A stretch of 64,000 nucleotides of DNA from Sitta carolinensis (Eukaryota > Chordata > Aves > Passeriformes > Sittidae), in assembly GCA_032173965.1 (NCBI GenBank), contig JAVUNC010000005.1, forward strand, positions 43,572,501-43,636,500, written 5' to 3'. The notes below the pieces were generated by a model. The model was not told where the DNA came from. It worked only from the letters and a program-made list of their open reading frames with translations, and did not search any database. Both the position numbers and the translations under genes were made by a program. Below, in pieces: positions 38,201 through 53,200 of this stretch (the stretch's first letter is position 1; each line of letters starts with the position of its first letter).

Positions 38201-41200
38201 AAAAACTTAGACTTTTAGGGCACAAGCTATGCAAATGAGTTTTTTATTATATAATTATTATAATGATTATTATTATTACTACTACACTAGAAGTGCTGCA
38301 CAGGTTTTGGGATTCAGGGTTCCCTTTCTGAGAAAAGCCGTTTATCCTTCGGTTTCTCTAAAAGTGACTGTGGATGACTGCGTTAGTTTACCATGCTGCA
38401 CGTGAAACCATGAGGAATACAGGGTTAAGCATGAGGACAAAAACCTGCCTGCGAGATCTGGCAAGGAATCATATTCTAAAAATTCGAAGTTTCTGTCAGA
38501 TAAACATCTAAAAAAAACCCCATATGTAAGGAGCAGCAGTATTCATTTGATGGTTAGAACCTAATAATAAAGCAATGGACCAATTTTTTTCTTGGTATAT
38601 TCCAGTGTCAGTCTTTGCTTGCATATCATCTTCACTTTCACTGCAATCTGCTGAATGCCATGTGGGGCACTTACCCTTCCTGGCTGTACAATCTCATGGT
38701 GTCCATTTAAACTGTATTGGATCTGCATGAGTTTCTGAAAGTTATCCTATGAGGGAAAAAAAAAAGCAGAAGGTAAGTACTTGCCCTTGCATTCATGATT
38801 TTTTTAAGGAGCAGAAAAAAGTGAGAGAGAAGACAGAAAGCTTTAATCAACCAGCTTCATAAGGCAAAATACTTACTCCCTGCTTCATGATGTCATTGGC
38901 ATGGTTTGCAACTTCTATGACAACAGCTAAAGCATCTGAAAGATGAAGGAATGATGTTTTGGTTATACAGACCAGTTAGCATTGGTATAATGTAAAGCAC
39001 AGATACCATACTGCATTTCCATGTCATTCCAAGATTGAAGGATCTTATTCTTATGCAATCACTGCATTCAGGAACACTTCCTAAAAAATCTCAGAGTCTT
39101 TGGATTGTGGTTTAATAAGTATGCCCTAGCAAGTCATTGCTTCAACCAACAGTGTCAATTATTTCTTACAGCTACTCAAAACAGTCCACAGGCAAAGATA
39201 AATTCCAGTTTCTCACACAACAAATTGCTTACTATACTTACAGGAGAAAAGTTAACAACATTTTAACAGACACTCTGTATGGACTAAGTTTTCACCATTT
39301 TACCCAAATGCCATTCGTGGAATACTACCTAGAAAAATTATATAAATCTTTGCCATTTCTGTCTTCTGCCTTTAGTTTTGTTGCCCCTCAAAATAACAGT
39401 GAAGTTATTTCTAGTTCATTTTAAAGTCCATTTAGAAATTTCTAAATTTCAAACTTGCAATACCAAAAGAAAAATAAATCTCTGAAAAAAAGTTACCAAA
39501 TATGAGCAATTTTATTAAGTACTGATATTTAATAACCAGCAACTCAACTGTAAAATATCCTAAGGTGTAAGTGCAAAAAGCAGTTATATAAAATGATTAT
39601 GTGAACATGGTGAGCATCCAGTCCAAGGATCCATCTCATAAAAGGATCTTATCCAAAAACTGCCATTTACTTAAGTAGAAAAAAGAGGTTTAACAGAAAG
39701 CTAGAACAACTGTTCTGATGAAATGTAGTCTCTAAAGCACTTAGCGCCTTCTGAGTAACTGAATTAGTCACAAACTCCAAAGAAAGGAATAAATTTGGTT
39801 TAAAGTCCACAGAGAAGCCTACCAAACCAGGTAAAAACAAGGCCTTGTGGTTTTTTTCTAGATAATCATTAGAGTATTAATACTGTAGAATGCATATACT
39901 TCCCTTATTGTTAATTCATATTCGGAAAGGAAGTATGTTAAGAGACAGAGCTTTCTGAATTGAAAGGTTCAGAAGGTCATGAAGCCATATAAGAAACTAA
40001 ACAGACATGAACAAAAAGCTCCTCCTAAGCCAATCAAAGGAAATTTTTTGTAAAAGATTGTCATGAACCAAGGTTATGCAAGCACAGAGTCAAACAGCTA
40101 AAATATATCACACATATCAAGCATTTGATCAAAATTAAGTTTAGATAGGGGTGTCATGGTATTAAGTAAGCCTGCTGAAATGTAGCTGGTGACCTCTTTC
40201 TAGGAAATGTTGGAGCTGTTTTAGGCAAAACCCTCATTCAGGTCCCACCCATGTGAAAGAAGATGAAGGGAAATGTTCATAAAGATAGGAATGAGTACCT
40301 GATTCTCTCTGTTATACTTTCCTTCATCTCTCAGTTACTATATATATTAAAACCTAAAAATTTTATTCATTGACTTCAAAAAAGATTGAAGAATTTTAGA
40401 GAAAATTATCAAATTTGCTGGCTGTTGAAGGGAAAGTTCCAGGATCTCAGGACTATTTATAGTCTTTTTGGTGGGAAAGAACATTCCACTTATACTACTT
40501 AGCTGAAGTAATGTATTCAAATGAAGGTCAGCAAGAAGAATTGTGCTACTTGTTTTTTTTTTTCCAAGAGTACTAATCATAACCCTAGTCTCCCTCTCCA
40601 CTCCTCCTCTTCACTCCCAGGCACTGCAGTGGAATTAAACAACTAAGCAAAGACAGAAGTAAGTTAAGCTTAATTATTAGAAGAAAGATCTTGGTTACTA
40701 AAGATTAGATTTTCTTTCCTTACCCAAGTTCTAAGATGGACTACCAAATATGTCAAATGTCAAATTAACACTTAGTTGTTGTTATAACTTAGCTTCAGCT
40801 TCTATCTTTGATACAAGAAAGGAGAGAAAAACACTGTGAAACACATAACTACAAAAAACAGAGGAGCTGGAGAAACCACAAAAAAAGTGAAATATATATT
40901 TAGGTTGCTCTCTTTTCAAGTGGCCAACTATTTACTATGCAGTATAAGTATTATTTTGTTCACAGCCTTAAGAAGTGCAAGATGAACTTTTCTATCTCTT
41001 GAAAAGCCATCAATTAAAATATTTTTGGCTTGTATCTTTGACATACTTAAATATGTCTAAACGTCCTAAGAAATATATTTACTCATATATTTCGTGGTAT
41101 TGTACCAGCAGAAAAAGCAAACTTGTCTCATTGAAAGTATTCATTTATTGAAGTTCAATCAACTACATCTGCACAACCATTCTGAAGGTAATGGACTTGC

Positions 41201-44200
41201 ACAAATGTGACAGGACCTCATGCAAATGAAATGGAAACATCGACTGGGTGCATTTTTTGTACTGCTGAGTCACACTCTGAAGAAGGAAACAGTCTGAATG
41301 TGCATTGCATTGATGTGCTTAAATTAAACCACCTTAATCCTGCACTACTATGAAATGCGTGATCCTGTCCTCTTCATCACCAACTACTTCTCATTTCCTC
41401 TGATCTCCTTTCTCCACACATGCAGGCAAACCTGTGTAAGTAACCTGTGTTTGTGCAGCTTCTGGCAAGTCAAACTGGAGAACTCCTCAGGTTAAATATT
41501 ACCCATGGCAGCTCCTTGATCGTGCTCACTTCTGCCATATGGATGCTTGTCCTGGCACAAGGAGAGGAGGAGGCCAGAATGGCTCACAGCTGGAGAGATC
41601 AGGCTGCCTATCAAAGGTCTAGAGATGCAAGGGACTGCCTCTTTCAATGGCAGTGCCTAAAATACATGTTTAAACTGCCTCTGGAACTTCACTCTTATCT
41701 CTTGGTTTCAACTTAAATGTGAGCTGATATGACTTCCAGCTCCTCCAAACTTTTTTTGAAACACAAGCTTGCTATCTTTTATTATCTCTGCTGAGAAACT
41801 TAGAACTAAATAGAAAATATTTCTATTACTGACAGCATTTGCATTTAAAATCTGGAAACGTTGGTACATTAGCTGTTATTTCTTTAAAAAGACCTTTACC
41901 TTGAGTATCCCTGTAGTCTTCGGATTCTTCCAAAAGATTCTTTAAATAATCTGTATAAAGAAAAAAAAAATAATATAGAGATAGTTTTGTTAAATAAAGA
42001 GGCAACACCAGAAAGTAGTAAACCCCATCTTTTTCCTACAAATCTGCTGTTCAGATCTACTACTAATCAACAAAGATTTACTACTTCATCTTTTGAATCT
42101 GTCAAGGTAATAACAAAGTGAAAACTAGCATTTACATAAATAAAGTATATCAGCAAAGAGATAGATTACTGAAACACTGGTCTTCTCCAGTGAAATATGA
42201 TATATTGTATACATTATTCAAGAAAAAAACAAGCAAGTGAAAAATTAGTACATACTTGCAATCATTTACATTTAAGCTGATGCAAAAACTTTTGAAGATT
42301 ATACATATTTGTCTGAACACCTAAACTGGTCTATAGGAGCTAATTAAAAAACTAGCCCATTACAGAAGATCTGATTATGATTAATATTTTTCGGTAATTA
42401 AAACAATATACTTCCCTTAGTGTTCAAAAAGGCATTTTCTGTTTTCAATGACACATACAGTTCAACCACGAGATGGCACCCTCGATCCATTAAAGTCTTG
42501 GTAGTTTTGAAATCTCTTTTACTTCACTAATATTAACTCCAAATGTATGACTATACAAGAAAACATCCCTCTCGAGTTTCCATTCCCTGGCTGAGCGTCT
42601 AGTTCATCAAAAAGTGCAATACTCTGTCCAAGATTAATATATATCCTCAGTAAAATGTCAACCATCTACTCTATAAGCTTTGAACTCCTGAAAATGAAAA
42701 GAAACCAAAACAGAAACATTCCAAGAGACGTACATTAGATTGATAAAAGCAACAAATATTTATTTATAATTACCTTTTAAATGAAGTGTTAATATTCTGG
42801 CATATCTAATGATAACTAATTACATGTAATGTAGCAAGCTTTTTTAAAAAAGCAATTTTAGTTTCTCAGTTGTACAAGCTTCATGTAGGAGTGAAATAAT
42901 TCAACTCCCATATGCTTGCCCTACCCAAATACATTCTTTCATTCAAAAAGGATCAGGAGCCAATTGTTCCTGCCTTCATAAGATGTCTTGCTTCATGCAT
43001 GCCCCTCAGAGACCAGTGTATTGTAATCTTTTCCTTATGCACAAAATTAAAAGGGAATTATGAAACATGTTTCTGCAGTAGAATTGCTATGAGGAGTGAG
43101 AGAACTTGTCATGGTTAATGAAAGCTTTGAGAAAAACAGAACTACAGGAAGAGAAACATTTGGCACTGACATTTTATTGTTTGGCAGAGACCTAAGGGAG
43201 GATCCAAGGGAGAAGCATGAAGAGCAGGTTGGGGTGCAGGAAGAATAGGCTGGGAGGCAGGGAGGGAGCTCTGGGAAGCAGGATTGGCTGGGTCATGGGA
43301 ACACTGACAGCTTTCCGCTCTCCTCAGAGTACTGCCTGGTCATTAGCAGGCATTGGTTAACGTGTGATCTTTTAAGATAAGTCTGACCTGGCACCAAAAC
43401 TTCTCCTGCTCTACTCCATCAATATGGCATCCTTCATGTCCCTCAAAATCTTGTGCTGTAGTAGCTACCAGCCATTCCAATGCAATATTTAGGTGGCCAT
43501 ACATTCAATTTTTTTTAAAAAGTTAATCTTGCTTCACTTTGGGTTATTCTGGTGAGAGGCTTGTATGAGGGGAAAAAAAAATAACAGGAGGTACTTTGAA
43601 AGGAACTGAGAAGAGTTCACACTGGGCTTAATTTGGTTTAACCTAGAGGAACCTGTCATAGATACAACACCAGTTGCTCTCTCGTGCCCCGCCTGTGGAT
43701 GGGTGGTCTCTCACACTGGAGCTGTGCCATGTTCATGAGGAAGAGCACTCTCTGGACTCCACCATTAAGCCAACAAATTAAAGCTTTACAACTGGGACTT
43801 GATCTTCATTTGGGCCAGCACAAAAGACTCCAATGGAAATCTCCCAGTATAACAATGAAGTTCCTACAGCTCATACAGAAATAAGGCTCCCAAACCACAC
43901 ACTCACCTCTACAGGTTGGGAACAAGAGGTAAGGTGGGTATAATTTCCTCATCTGCAAATGTATAGCTGGCACTCTAAGACACTGCCCCTGGTACATGAA
44001 GACATTCAATTTAACATCCAAAGTAATTGCAGTGGAAACATAAAACTAGAGACCCAAGTTGGGAACTAATTATTTCTTGGCATGTTCATGCATTATGTTT
44101 CCCACAACACCACCACTCAAACCCATTTTTGGATGGGTATTTTCTAGCATTTTAAATTGTATAATCAGTGAATAGAAGAGGGAAAATCAAGATTTTAACA

Positions 44201-47200
44201 TAACTGCATTTATTTAAAATTATGTATTTAAAACAGAAGACAGCCTTTGTCTTACAAAACTATAGCAGCTAATAAAACAACTGTAAAATCCTGAATGTGA
44301 TAAATAGGTTAATCATCACCAGTTTCATCTGGTAAGTGGACCTCAGTTCACAGCTAAAACTCAGCTTCAGAGAAGTACCAGAACAGATATTTTTAGTCTC
44401 TTCTGTGAATACACACTGGAAATTATGTGCTTACAACAGCTTTCCGGAGGTAATGGTATAAAATATACAGACAAAGCTGATTTCACAGACATGAGAAATG
44501 TTGCAGCAAAATTTTTGCAAAAGTATTCCTAGATGAAATAAGTACAGAAATCAGATAATAAGGTGAAATGGCATCTAATGCATTTGAAAAAAAAAATTCC
44601 CCTCTGAAATGAGCTTTCATTGTTCAGACTTCTAAAAAGACCTAATCATACCTTCAGAAATTCTTAGTTCTGCTGGATACCCCAAAGCACAACAAAAATA
44701 AACATAAAAGCACACTAGTACTGTTTTTGTGATGAAAATTTCTATATGCCTGCTTCTACCTGGAAGTAGCCTCCAATTCTCTCTTCCCACTTGCTGGGGG
44801 AAGTGGCTATCACTTCAGCTTAAAATTATCTTCTGCATCATTAACTACTTTTTGTCTTGGGTTGTCTAATGTAATTCATTTAAACTCAAAGCTTGTTCCA
44901 CAACATGTAACTGGCCTTGAGTCTGACAACTCTATTTCCAACCTGCAAAGCTGCAGAGTGCAAAAAGGCTAATTGTTCATCCCACTCAGCCTCCCCTCAC
45001 TATAACCCAGTTAAGGATAATAAAAGACACTCTCTGCCAACCTTATGCTGTGAAAAAGAGGAGAGAGGCTTATCCTATGACAATCAAGATCCTATTCATA
45101 TTGCACAGTCTCAAGTCATCTACTCAAATTAGAGGGTTTTTGGGAGAATTACCTCAGAAATCAGAGGTCTCTGATTAAACCTGCCCATAAGCTATCTAAT
45201 ATTTACTGTACAGCGCTCAGGGCCAGTATGTGAAGAAGTGGAAGTCTCCTTACTGGACTAGAGAAGCTGTATAATTAAACAGAAACAGTGCTGAGCTGGG
45301 TGTCTCCTTGGCTGATTTATGAGTCCACCTGCTCCTGCTTTGTTAGCACAAAAGTAACTCCACTTCAAAGCACTCTACTGATCTTGTGATGTGACCGAGT
45401 AGCAGCAGGTTACCAGTACAAAGCTGTCCCACTGACACAGAACATCTAAATAGGAAGAAATCCCTGCTGACTCAGGCCTGACAGCTTCGTTTCCTGGATT
45501 ATTTTCATTCTGCTGCTCTCGCCCTCCTCCCCACAGATCCACCCCCCACTCTGTCTCTGGCCTAGGCAGCTGCTCCATCCGTTACATCTCACCCACTGCA
45601 ACAAAAGATACAAATGTTTTGCAAATCCAGTTGTCCATATAGCACTCCTTTATAGAGGCATTGCTCAATATTACACAGAGCTGTTGGAAGGTAACTAAGG
45701 AGTTGGGTCATCCACAGAGATGTGGAAGAGTCAGAACTCAAGGGCAACATACATGCATAAAAAACTGAACAGACTGAAAATGAAACAGGTCCAAAATATC
45801 ACTCTCCAGCTCCAGCATAATTAAATTCTTGGCCAGATCTCTTTTATTGTTCACATAGAACAAGAGAAAATTACATTTCTAAATTTGCAACTGACATGGC
45901 AATCCCATTCCTTTCAGCACCATTTGCAGGTGTATTTAAAGACGGGAAGCCAAAGAAAGGTCTGCAGACTGGGGACATCCACAATAGCTGCCATCAGCAC
46001 AGGATGAGGCTTTTTTCAGGTCTAAAACAGTCTGTCCCAGCCACAGTGACAGCTAACCATCACAAGGAATTCCCCCTCAACATCTGAGTATTGTTTCAGT
46101 GCCATCCATCCCTGACAGCTCTCGCTCTGCTGTGTATATTGACCATGGCATTTGCTCCATTCCAATCCTCTATTCAACTGAACTCTGTTTCAATTAAAAC
46201 CTTTGAACGTACCCATTTTTTTTAAGTGTATAATAAATTATACCATGCCCTAAGTGAGTATCCTTTTAAAATAAAGCAAGTCCCAAAATGCCATTTTATG
46301 GCTTGATTTCATCAATTAAATATCATTAAGATTTTTCCCCTATAGAGTATTCCATTTAATAAGAGTTCTCCCCCTTTTTTCAACACCTTAAGTTTAATGA
46401 GATGATTAAAATTAAAAAGTCAATGTTAATAACTTGGTAACTGCTCCGTAACACTTAAGTCTGAATCTGACATAGCATCACTAGTCTAAGTACATGCTGG
46501 GGAAATGCCAACGAGCTGCTACAGAGCCAAAAAAAAAAAAGGTCATGGAGCATTTTATTTTGCAGTTACTACATAAACAGAGGTTATTTTTAAATTGCTC
46601 ACAAGAAGATTGCTCTCAAAAACAATGCCTTAAGTATTTCCAAATCCTTACAGGAGCCATCCCCCTCTTACAACAAACACATCTCAAAATACTTCACAAA
46701 GGAGGCCTCTGTCACTGCCCTCCCTTTACAGACAAAAAGCCCCACTGCATCATGGAGATGACTTGCTCAAGGCCACCCAAAAAAGCCAGTGCCAAAGCCA
46801 GTGGGTACAGAGCCCAGATTTCCTAGCTCCAAATGAGTTCCTCAGCTGGCTCTGGTAGCAAGTCTCAAGCACTTTCTGGTGTGCACTGAAAACATGTGTT
46901 CTGCCTTTAAAAGAGAATGGATTTTACAGACAAAACACCTGGGTAGGGGAGAAATGGAGAAGCCACTTACAGAAGTTCACAGTTGCACAGATATCTTTCT
47001 TCTACTTGCTCCAATCCTCCATACTCCTTTTTTCATTTGTTAAACTCCCATCCCCCCCAGAAAACAAAAAAGCAAAACCCAAAGCAGAACATGAGCATTC
47101 TAACCCTTCGAGGAAATTACAGGCTTCTATTACCACAGATTACTGCCTGAAAACAGGTGTCCTGGGGCATGTGAAGACTGGCTTCTTAAGCCTGCAAAAA

Positions 47201-50200
47201 TCTTGACTGTACCTGTCAAGAGGAGCCTGTACTGGGGAATCCTCTGAACTGGCTTGAGCAGATAGTGCTTGAGGGCCAGACTAGCACAGCGGGGGCTCAT
47301 CTGAAAGAAACACCCAAAATAAATAACAATTCCAAAGCAGTCAAAGGCTCCAGCAAAAGAAAACACATCTACAAACAACTACTGATTATACTGCATAAGC
47401 TTTTTATCTTTGAAAAGTGCTACTGCCACAGTGTTAAGTACCACACTAGAAAGCAAGCACTTCCATGTGGAAGACTGTATGCAAAATTAACCATGAGTGA
47501 AAGACGAGAGTAAGTGCTCATATTCTGTAGATTCAAAACAGGTGCTTTGGCCTAGGAGGAACAGAGGTGAAGCTCCCCAGAAATACAGGAAACAGGATAG
47601 CAAGGGCAACATGCTCCTTTGTGATTGCTGTCAGTGTCCATTAGGCAAAAAGGCAGAAAAGACAAGAGTTGCAGAAGTTTTAATTAATCCACACCCCTAA
47701 AGACAGCACAGTATAAAAGATCCATGCTTCAAAAATGCTAATTATCTTGAATTTGCATTCAAAATAAACTGAATCTGAAACATGGAGTCCTTCAAAAGGC
47801 CTTTTGTCTTCTTCCTGTCTTAAGCCAAGACTGCAGAAAAAAAACCCATCACCAAAACACATACAAATTAAGGACAGTTTCCAAAGCCCGGTGGAGGATC
47901 ACAACTGCTAAAAGGTCACAAAACAGGATATATCTTAAAAAAGAATACAATACCTCAAAGTCTTTGACTACGGATGCAAATCCTGCATTTTTCTTACACT
48001 GTTCATCTAATAATGCAACATTTTTATCAAATTCTTTGATGTAAGTTGAATACATCTTTAGGTAGGGACCCTTTTTAACAAATATATCAGCAATTCTTTG
48101 ATGCTCAAGCCTAGAAACAACAACAACAAAGATGCAATTAGAGTTAAAATTGCATACATCTTAACCCTAGAGCAAAACATATCTCTTTTTCAGAGTGAGA
48201 TGTGCTAGTTGATGTTCTGAACAAAAAGCTTACAGCAGATAGGCACCTATCTCAGCTGCTATTCTGAAAAACCTTATTAGGCACACGTCAACACACTAGT
48301 GTTAGATGACAACCACTTAATATACAGTCTTAAAAATGGTCTTGAACTGTTTGAACACTTTAGTTCAAGATGAGAAAAGTCTTTACCCATTGCAGTGCCT
48401 TTGTCAGTAGGTTTTGTATAGCTCCACCCACAAGTGGCAACTGAGAATGGTCTTCAAGGGGATTGTGGCTGTCAATCAGCGCTGTGCCTGATCAGTAGAT
48501 CTAAACTACTTCTAAAACGAAAACCCATCTTCAGAACAGCCTCCTTTTTCCCTAATGAAATCATTTCAAATAAAATCTGTGATTGCTACAAAAAGGTATT
48601 GGCATGCCATCTAAATGAAAAATAATCTATACTTTCAAAGTAAATTCTGATGTTTAGGAAGGTACATGAAACGCAAACAAGAGTCAAACCACGATCACAT
48701 GAAGTCACATAAGCCCCCAGATAAATTTCAACATCAAAGGAGTAGAATCCCTTTGCTGATAGTCACCAGTGAGATAATCGCTCTTCCAGTTCCCTCAGGA
48801 GGTCCCGATTGAGTTCGTAGAGCTGAGGTAGGTAGTAGAGGATCTGATTCAGGATTCTGTCCTCAATCACTGGCTTTCCAAGTTGCCTAGAGGCATGTGC
48901 CACAGCATCCCGGAAATCCTGCCCAAGTACAAAGAGGACAGAACCCCCCCTTGCCATGAGTGAACAGCCTTCAAAGCACCAACACACAGCACAACGAGTT
49001 CTCATGGCAGGCATTCCAGGCACTGCTCCGTATTACCAAAGGCAAGACAGACAGGTACCATCTGGGCTATGTTTTCCTGCAGCTTCCATTTACTCCCCTG
49101 GGACTGCCTTATTCCTTTTGGTTTGACACTGGAGCTTTACTTTCTTGGTTCTGAATGCATAATATAGAAGATGTTCATTATTTTTACAACATGCCCTTAA
49201 GAAATGTGTTAGTATTACTAATGAGGAAACTGAGGCGAGCTAAACAAGGCTTGTATCTGCAAGGTTATTGGTGGCCTAGACTGTCTTCTTGCAAACATAT
49301 AATCCAAAAAGTAAAACTCTTACATCAGCTAATACAATCACAGTATCTTATTTAAAAACCATCCTAGTGTTCATAGCTCGTCTATAAATGCCATTTTGGA
49401 GGGCAAAAGTAGGGTCAAAAAAATTACAGTATGTAGCAGCTCTTCTATATACAGGAAAATCTGCATCTAACAAAAAGATACTGTAACAACATGGGAATCA
49501 CAAGATTTCAAATGCTGGCAATGATCAAAGCCAACACTGACTGGTATCTTTGAAACATTTACAAGGGAGGAGGAGCACCCTACTTAATCTTGAAGGATCT
49601 CACAGCATTTTTATGCTATAACCAGCTCCCAGCAGGACAGATCTGAGGCTCATTGGTCCTCATTAAACTATTCAAAATTAAAATCTTGATCCCACACAAA
49701 TCAGCATGGCCAAGATTGAAATTCAGTATTAATTATACAGGGTATTTTCCCTATTCACAAGCAACCTAATCTTTCAAAAAGTTTAGCAATCTAGCATTTC
49801 ACTTGAAAAACAACACTGTCTTAACTGACAAAAAAGAAAATATAAATTACATAGTGTTACATGTTACCGTGTTTCACTTAAATTTGGACAAAAGGAGAAT
49901 TAATACAAAACAAGCAGCTCTTTTGGAGTTTGTGGTCAATGAAACCTAATATCACATGCATGATCTGCAGGTATCTTGAAAAAAGTGACCAACAAACTGT
50001 TCTAAGTACAGTAATAAATTATATTTTAAATGTGCATGGAGTCTACACCTGTCTTTGGAAACCTGTAGGGTCCTCAGGTTGAGGAAAAAAAAAATTAATT
50101 CTCCCTCTTCCGCCTCCCCAGGTCTATACTACAACTCATTAGCTATCCCATCAGTCCAGCATCTGGCACTATTTAGGGTCTCTCAAACTGGAGCCTCAAC

Positions 50201-53200
50201 TTTCCCCTGCTCTCCTTCCTCATTACGTCAGCTCTGGGCAACGTGAGCTCCAGACACTCTTTCTTGCTTTGTGACCCTATGGGTCACAAAGGCTGTGACT
50301 GGGCAGTTCTGACAAGAAACTGAAATGAGATACAGGGCACCGACTGTAACTGGGGAAAGCTGAGAACTAAATGCAAGGGAGTTAAAAAACAGATGGCGTT
50401 ATTCATATGGAAATGTTCTGGTTTACATCCTCTGTGCAGACTAGTGACACATAGGTTAACTACCAGCTGCATCTTATGGGTTTTTCTGACCCTGGGGCAT
50501 AGCTTAACACTGAAATGATACATGGAATTACAATGGCAAAAGCTCAAATGAGGCATTCTGGAGAGCTTCATGCAAAATGCATCATCATATTATAATATTC
50601 TTCCCCCGCCCCCAATTGTATGCACATACAATATACTGTACACATTTTGCCATAGGATGAGACAAGAATTTTGTTTGAATGTCATAAGGTGACTTGCACG
50701 ATGAAAAGCAAAGCAGTTTTGTCTGTACAGTTATCAACAGCTCAGGTTTTCCCCTGAGCAAACAACAAAAGGAGAGCAGGGAGCCAGGTTTAAGCACCAC
50801 TAGATAACACAGGAACGTCAGCTGTAGTTAAGAGCATTTACTTCACTTCTAGATACAGCATTCAGAGTCTGCAGGGCGTTTTCCAAACACAAATTTGGTT
50901 TTTCAACTAGCTTGACCCAAAGTCCATCAGCTTCAGCATGGTTTATAGATTATGCCATGAAAGGCTCTATCATTAAAACAGCCAACCAAAACTTTACTTC
51001 ATAACCCTCTATGTTCCCTTCCACAACTGAGTTAACTGAGGAAGTACGTGTAGAGAAGAAATACAGGGAAGAAAGATAATGTGAACCTTTCAAATTTTGA
51101 AAGCCTGCAAAACAACAAGAGCTAAATTTCAATGCTCTTTTGATTTTTTTTTTTTTTAATTATCTTCACTACTGACTATGCATTTGTCACTGTAATCATA
51201 TTAAGATTTATTTTTAACCTGGCAGTGGGTGTGAAGTAACTGTCATGCCAAGTTCATCTTAAGATAAACTCAAGAGTTCAATGGAGAGAGCGCATGCCTG
51301 GGGATCAGGGGTAGGAAAAGAAAAATAAATGTAACAAGGTTGAATTACCAATGTTTACACTTGAAGGAACTGGCCTTTTGAGAAAGTCATTTCATATTCA
51401 AAAGGACAAAACATAGATCAGGCCTGTTTTAATTACCAGATATAAAATATGCTATTTTACAAACTAAACCCTGGAATTTCACCCCAAGGGTGAAAAGCAT
51501 TCAGATGACAATTTTTGATGCAAGTAGGTGAATGACTTAGAAATTAGAAACTGCAGTAAAAGTAATATAAAGTACCAGGACCTAGCTCCTTCTAAACCTA
51601 AATCAGTTCACTGCTAAATAAAAGCAGTATTGCTCTTGCAAATAATATACACATTGCTCTGATATCTATACACACCGGAATGATGCGATTTATATTACAA
51701 ACATATTTATCACATTGTCCTATATAAAACTTCTGAAGAGCACTGTTTTCATCAGCCTGTTCAAAGGCAATCACCTAGGCTGTCCTAGAAATTATTTTGT
51801 TTGAAGCAATGTAAGCAATCCATTACAAGTGAATTTTAAAAATGGGTTTTCTAATTAAAAATGGGTCTTTCAAATCCTGAAATCTTACTCATCAAAAAAC
51901 TCCCTAAAAAACAAACAAACAAACAAACAAACAAAAAAATCAAAAAAAACAACTTGCCACACTTTGGAATTAATGTGCTTATTTCACTAAAAAACATTTG
52001 CAACTCTAGACATGGTTCATATGCTGCATGACAAAACCCAAAATATTATGCTCGTTATACTGAATCATCCCATCTTCTCACCAGAAGTTTGTTTCTTTTC
52101 CTTTCAGAAGTGGGGAGGCTATTGTACGATTTTTTAAATCTTTGTTTACAGTTTCTAGCTTTACATTATATTCTGGTCCACTAATCATCTTTTGATATCA
52201 CTTTTTACTGATTAGGTAAAGGTAACTGCTTTCACACAGCTACTTCAAGAGGACAGCACACATTGTCATCCCTGGAAATTATGTTCTTTCCAAACCAGAA
52301 ACAAGTTTTAGTTTGTACTAGGCTGAGACAGCCTCCACTGGGTACTTGTCCACGCAAAAAATCTAGTCTAGGCATATTAAAGGCTTCTGAGTACATACTG
52401 TTGCTGAATTACTGCCTGACAAAACACTTCCAACTTGAAAATGTGTAGGAAATTCTGTTTATCCTGTTGGCATACACTCCCCTTATAGCTGTGGAGTTTT
52501 TAAACAATATTTGAGATGGTTACCGTCGTCACTACTTTTGTTTCCTCACACCACTCCTTCAATGCAGCTTCCTTAAATAAGCAAAAAGGCTGTGATATCT
52601 GAAATAATTCTGACCCTGTTCTGAGTCATCTGCAATGAGTCCATGCACTTCCCCTCTGCAAAGGCCCTGGCTCACAATCCCTCAGTTCTCCCCACCAGAG
52701 GATTCCCAGCCAACAGTAGTCTGCCGGTGTCAGTCTAAGGAGCAAAGGATGATTTTAATTGTAAACCAAAAGAGGTACTGAGCAGACTAAAACCTTGCTC
52801 AGCAGCTGACTGTGTCAAGTGCACCTTCAGGTACCTACTAGTTGAATGAAGACAATTTCAACAGGGTGAAATTAAAACTTCTTGGCAATTTAAGAGGAAG
52901 AGAAAATATTACATAATTTAAACATAGTCATGTATTCTATTCCTAAAGCTTCAACCAATATTCACCTTGGATCTGTTCTCCCAGAACATACCATCAGAAA
53001 AAAAATCATAATCCTTTCCACTGAGGAACAACTCCCTCAGCTAAATACACCTGCAGATAGCTCAAATATCAGTTTAATTTAAGGGAAAAAAGTATGCTTG
53101 CACTTGGGTGCTTTTCAAGGAATGAATACATACACATAGACACACACACACACGTCCTATGGGGAAGGAGGAGGGAAGAGGAGGAAGTTTCACAACAGCC

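Noticed and set aside
46494..46826. 110-codon plus-strand frame
   Set aside because: Its second half is a MIR/L2-like relic and a run of A's interrupts it; on the opposite strand to FGD6 inside an intron.
51280..51320. Possible tRNA-like or regulatory motif around 'gagagagcgcatgcctgggg'
   Set aside because: No cloverleaf, no matching acceptor arms and no B box; too little to call.
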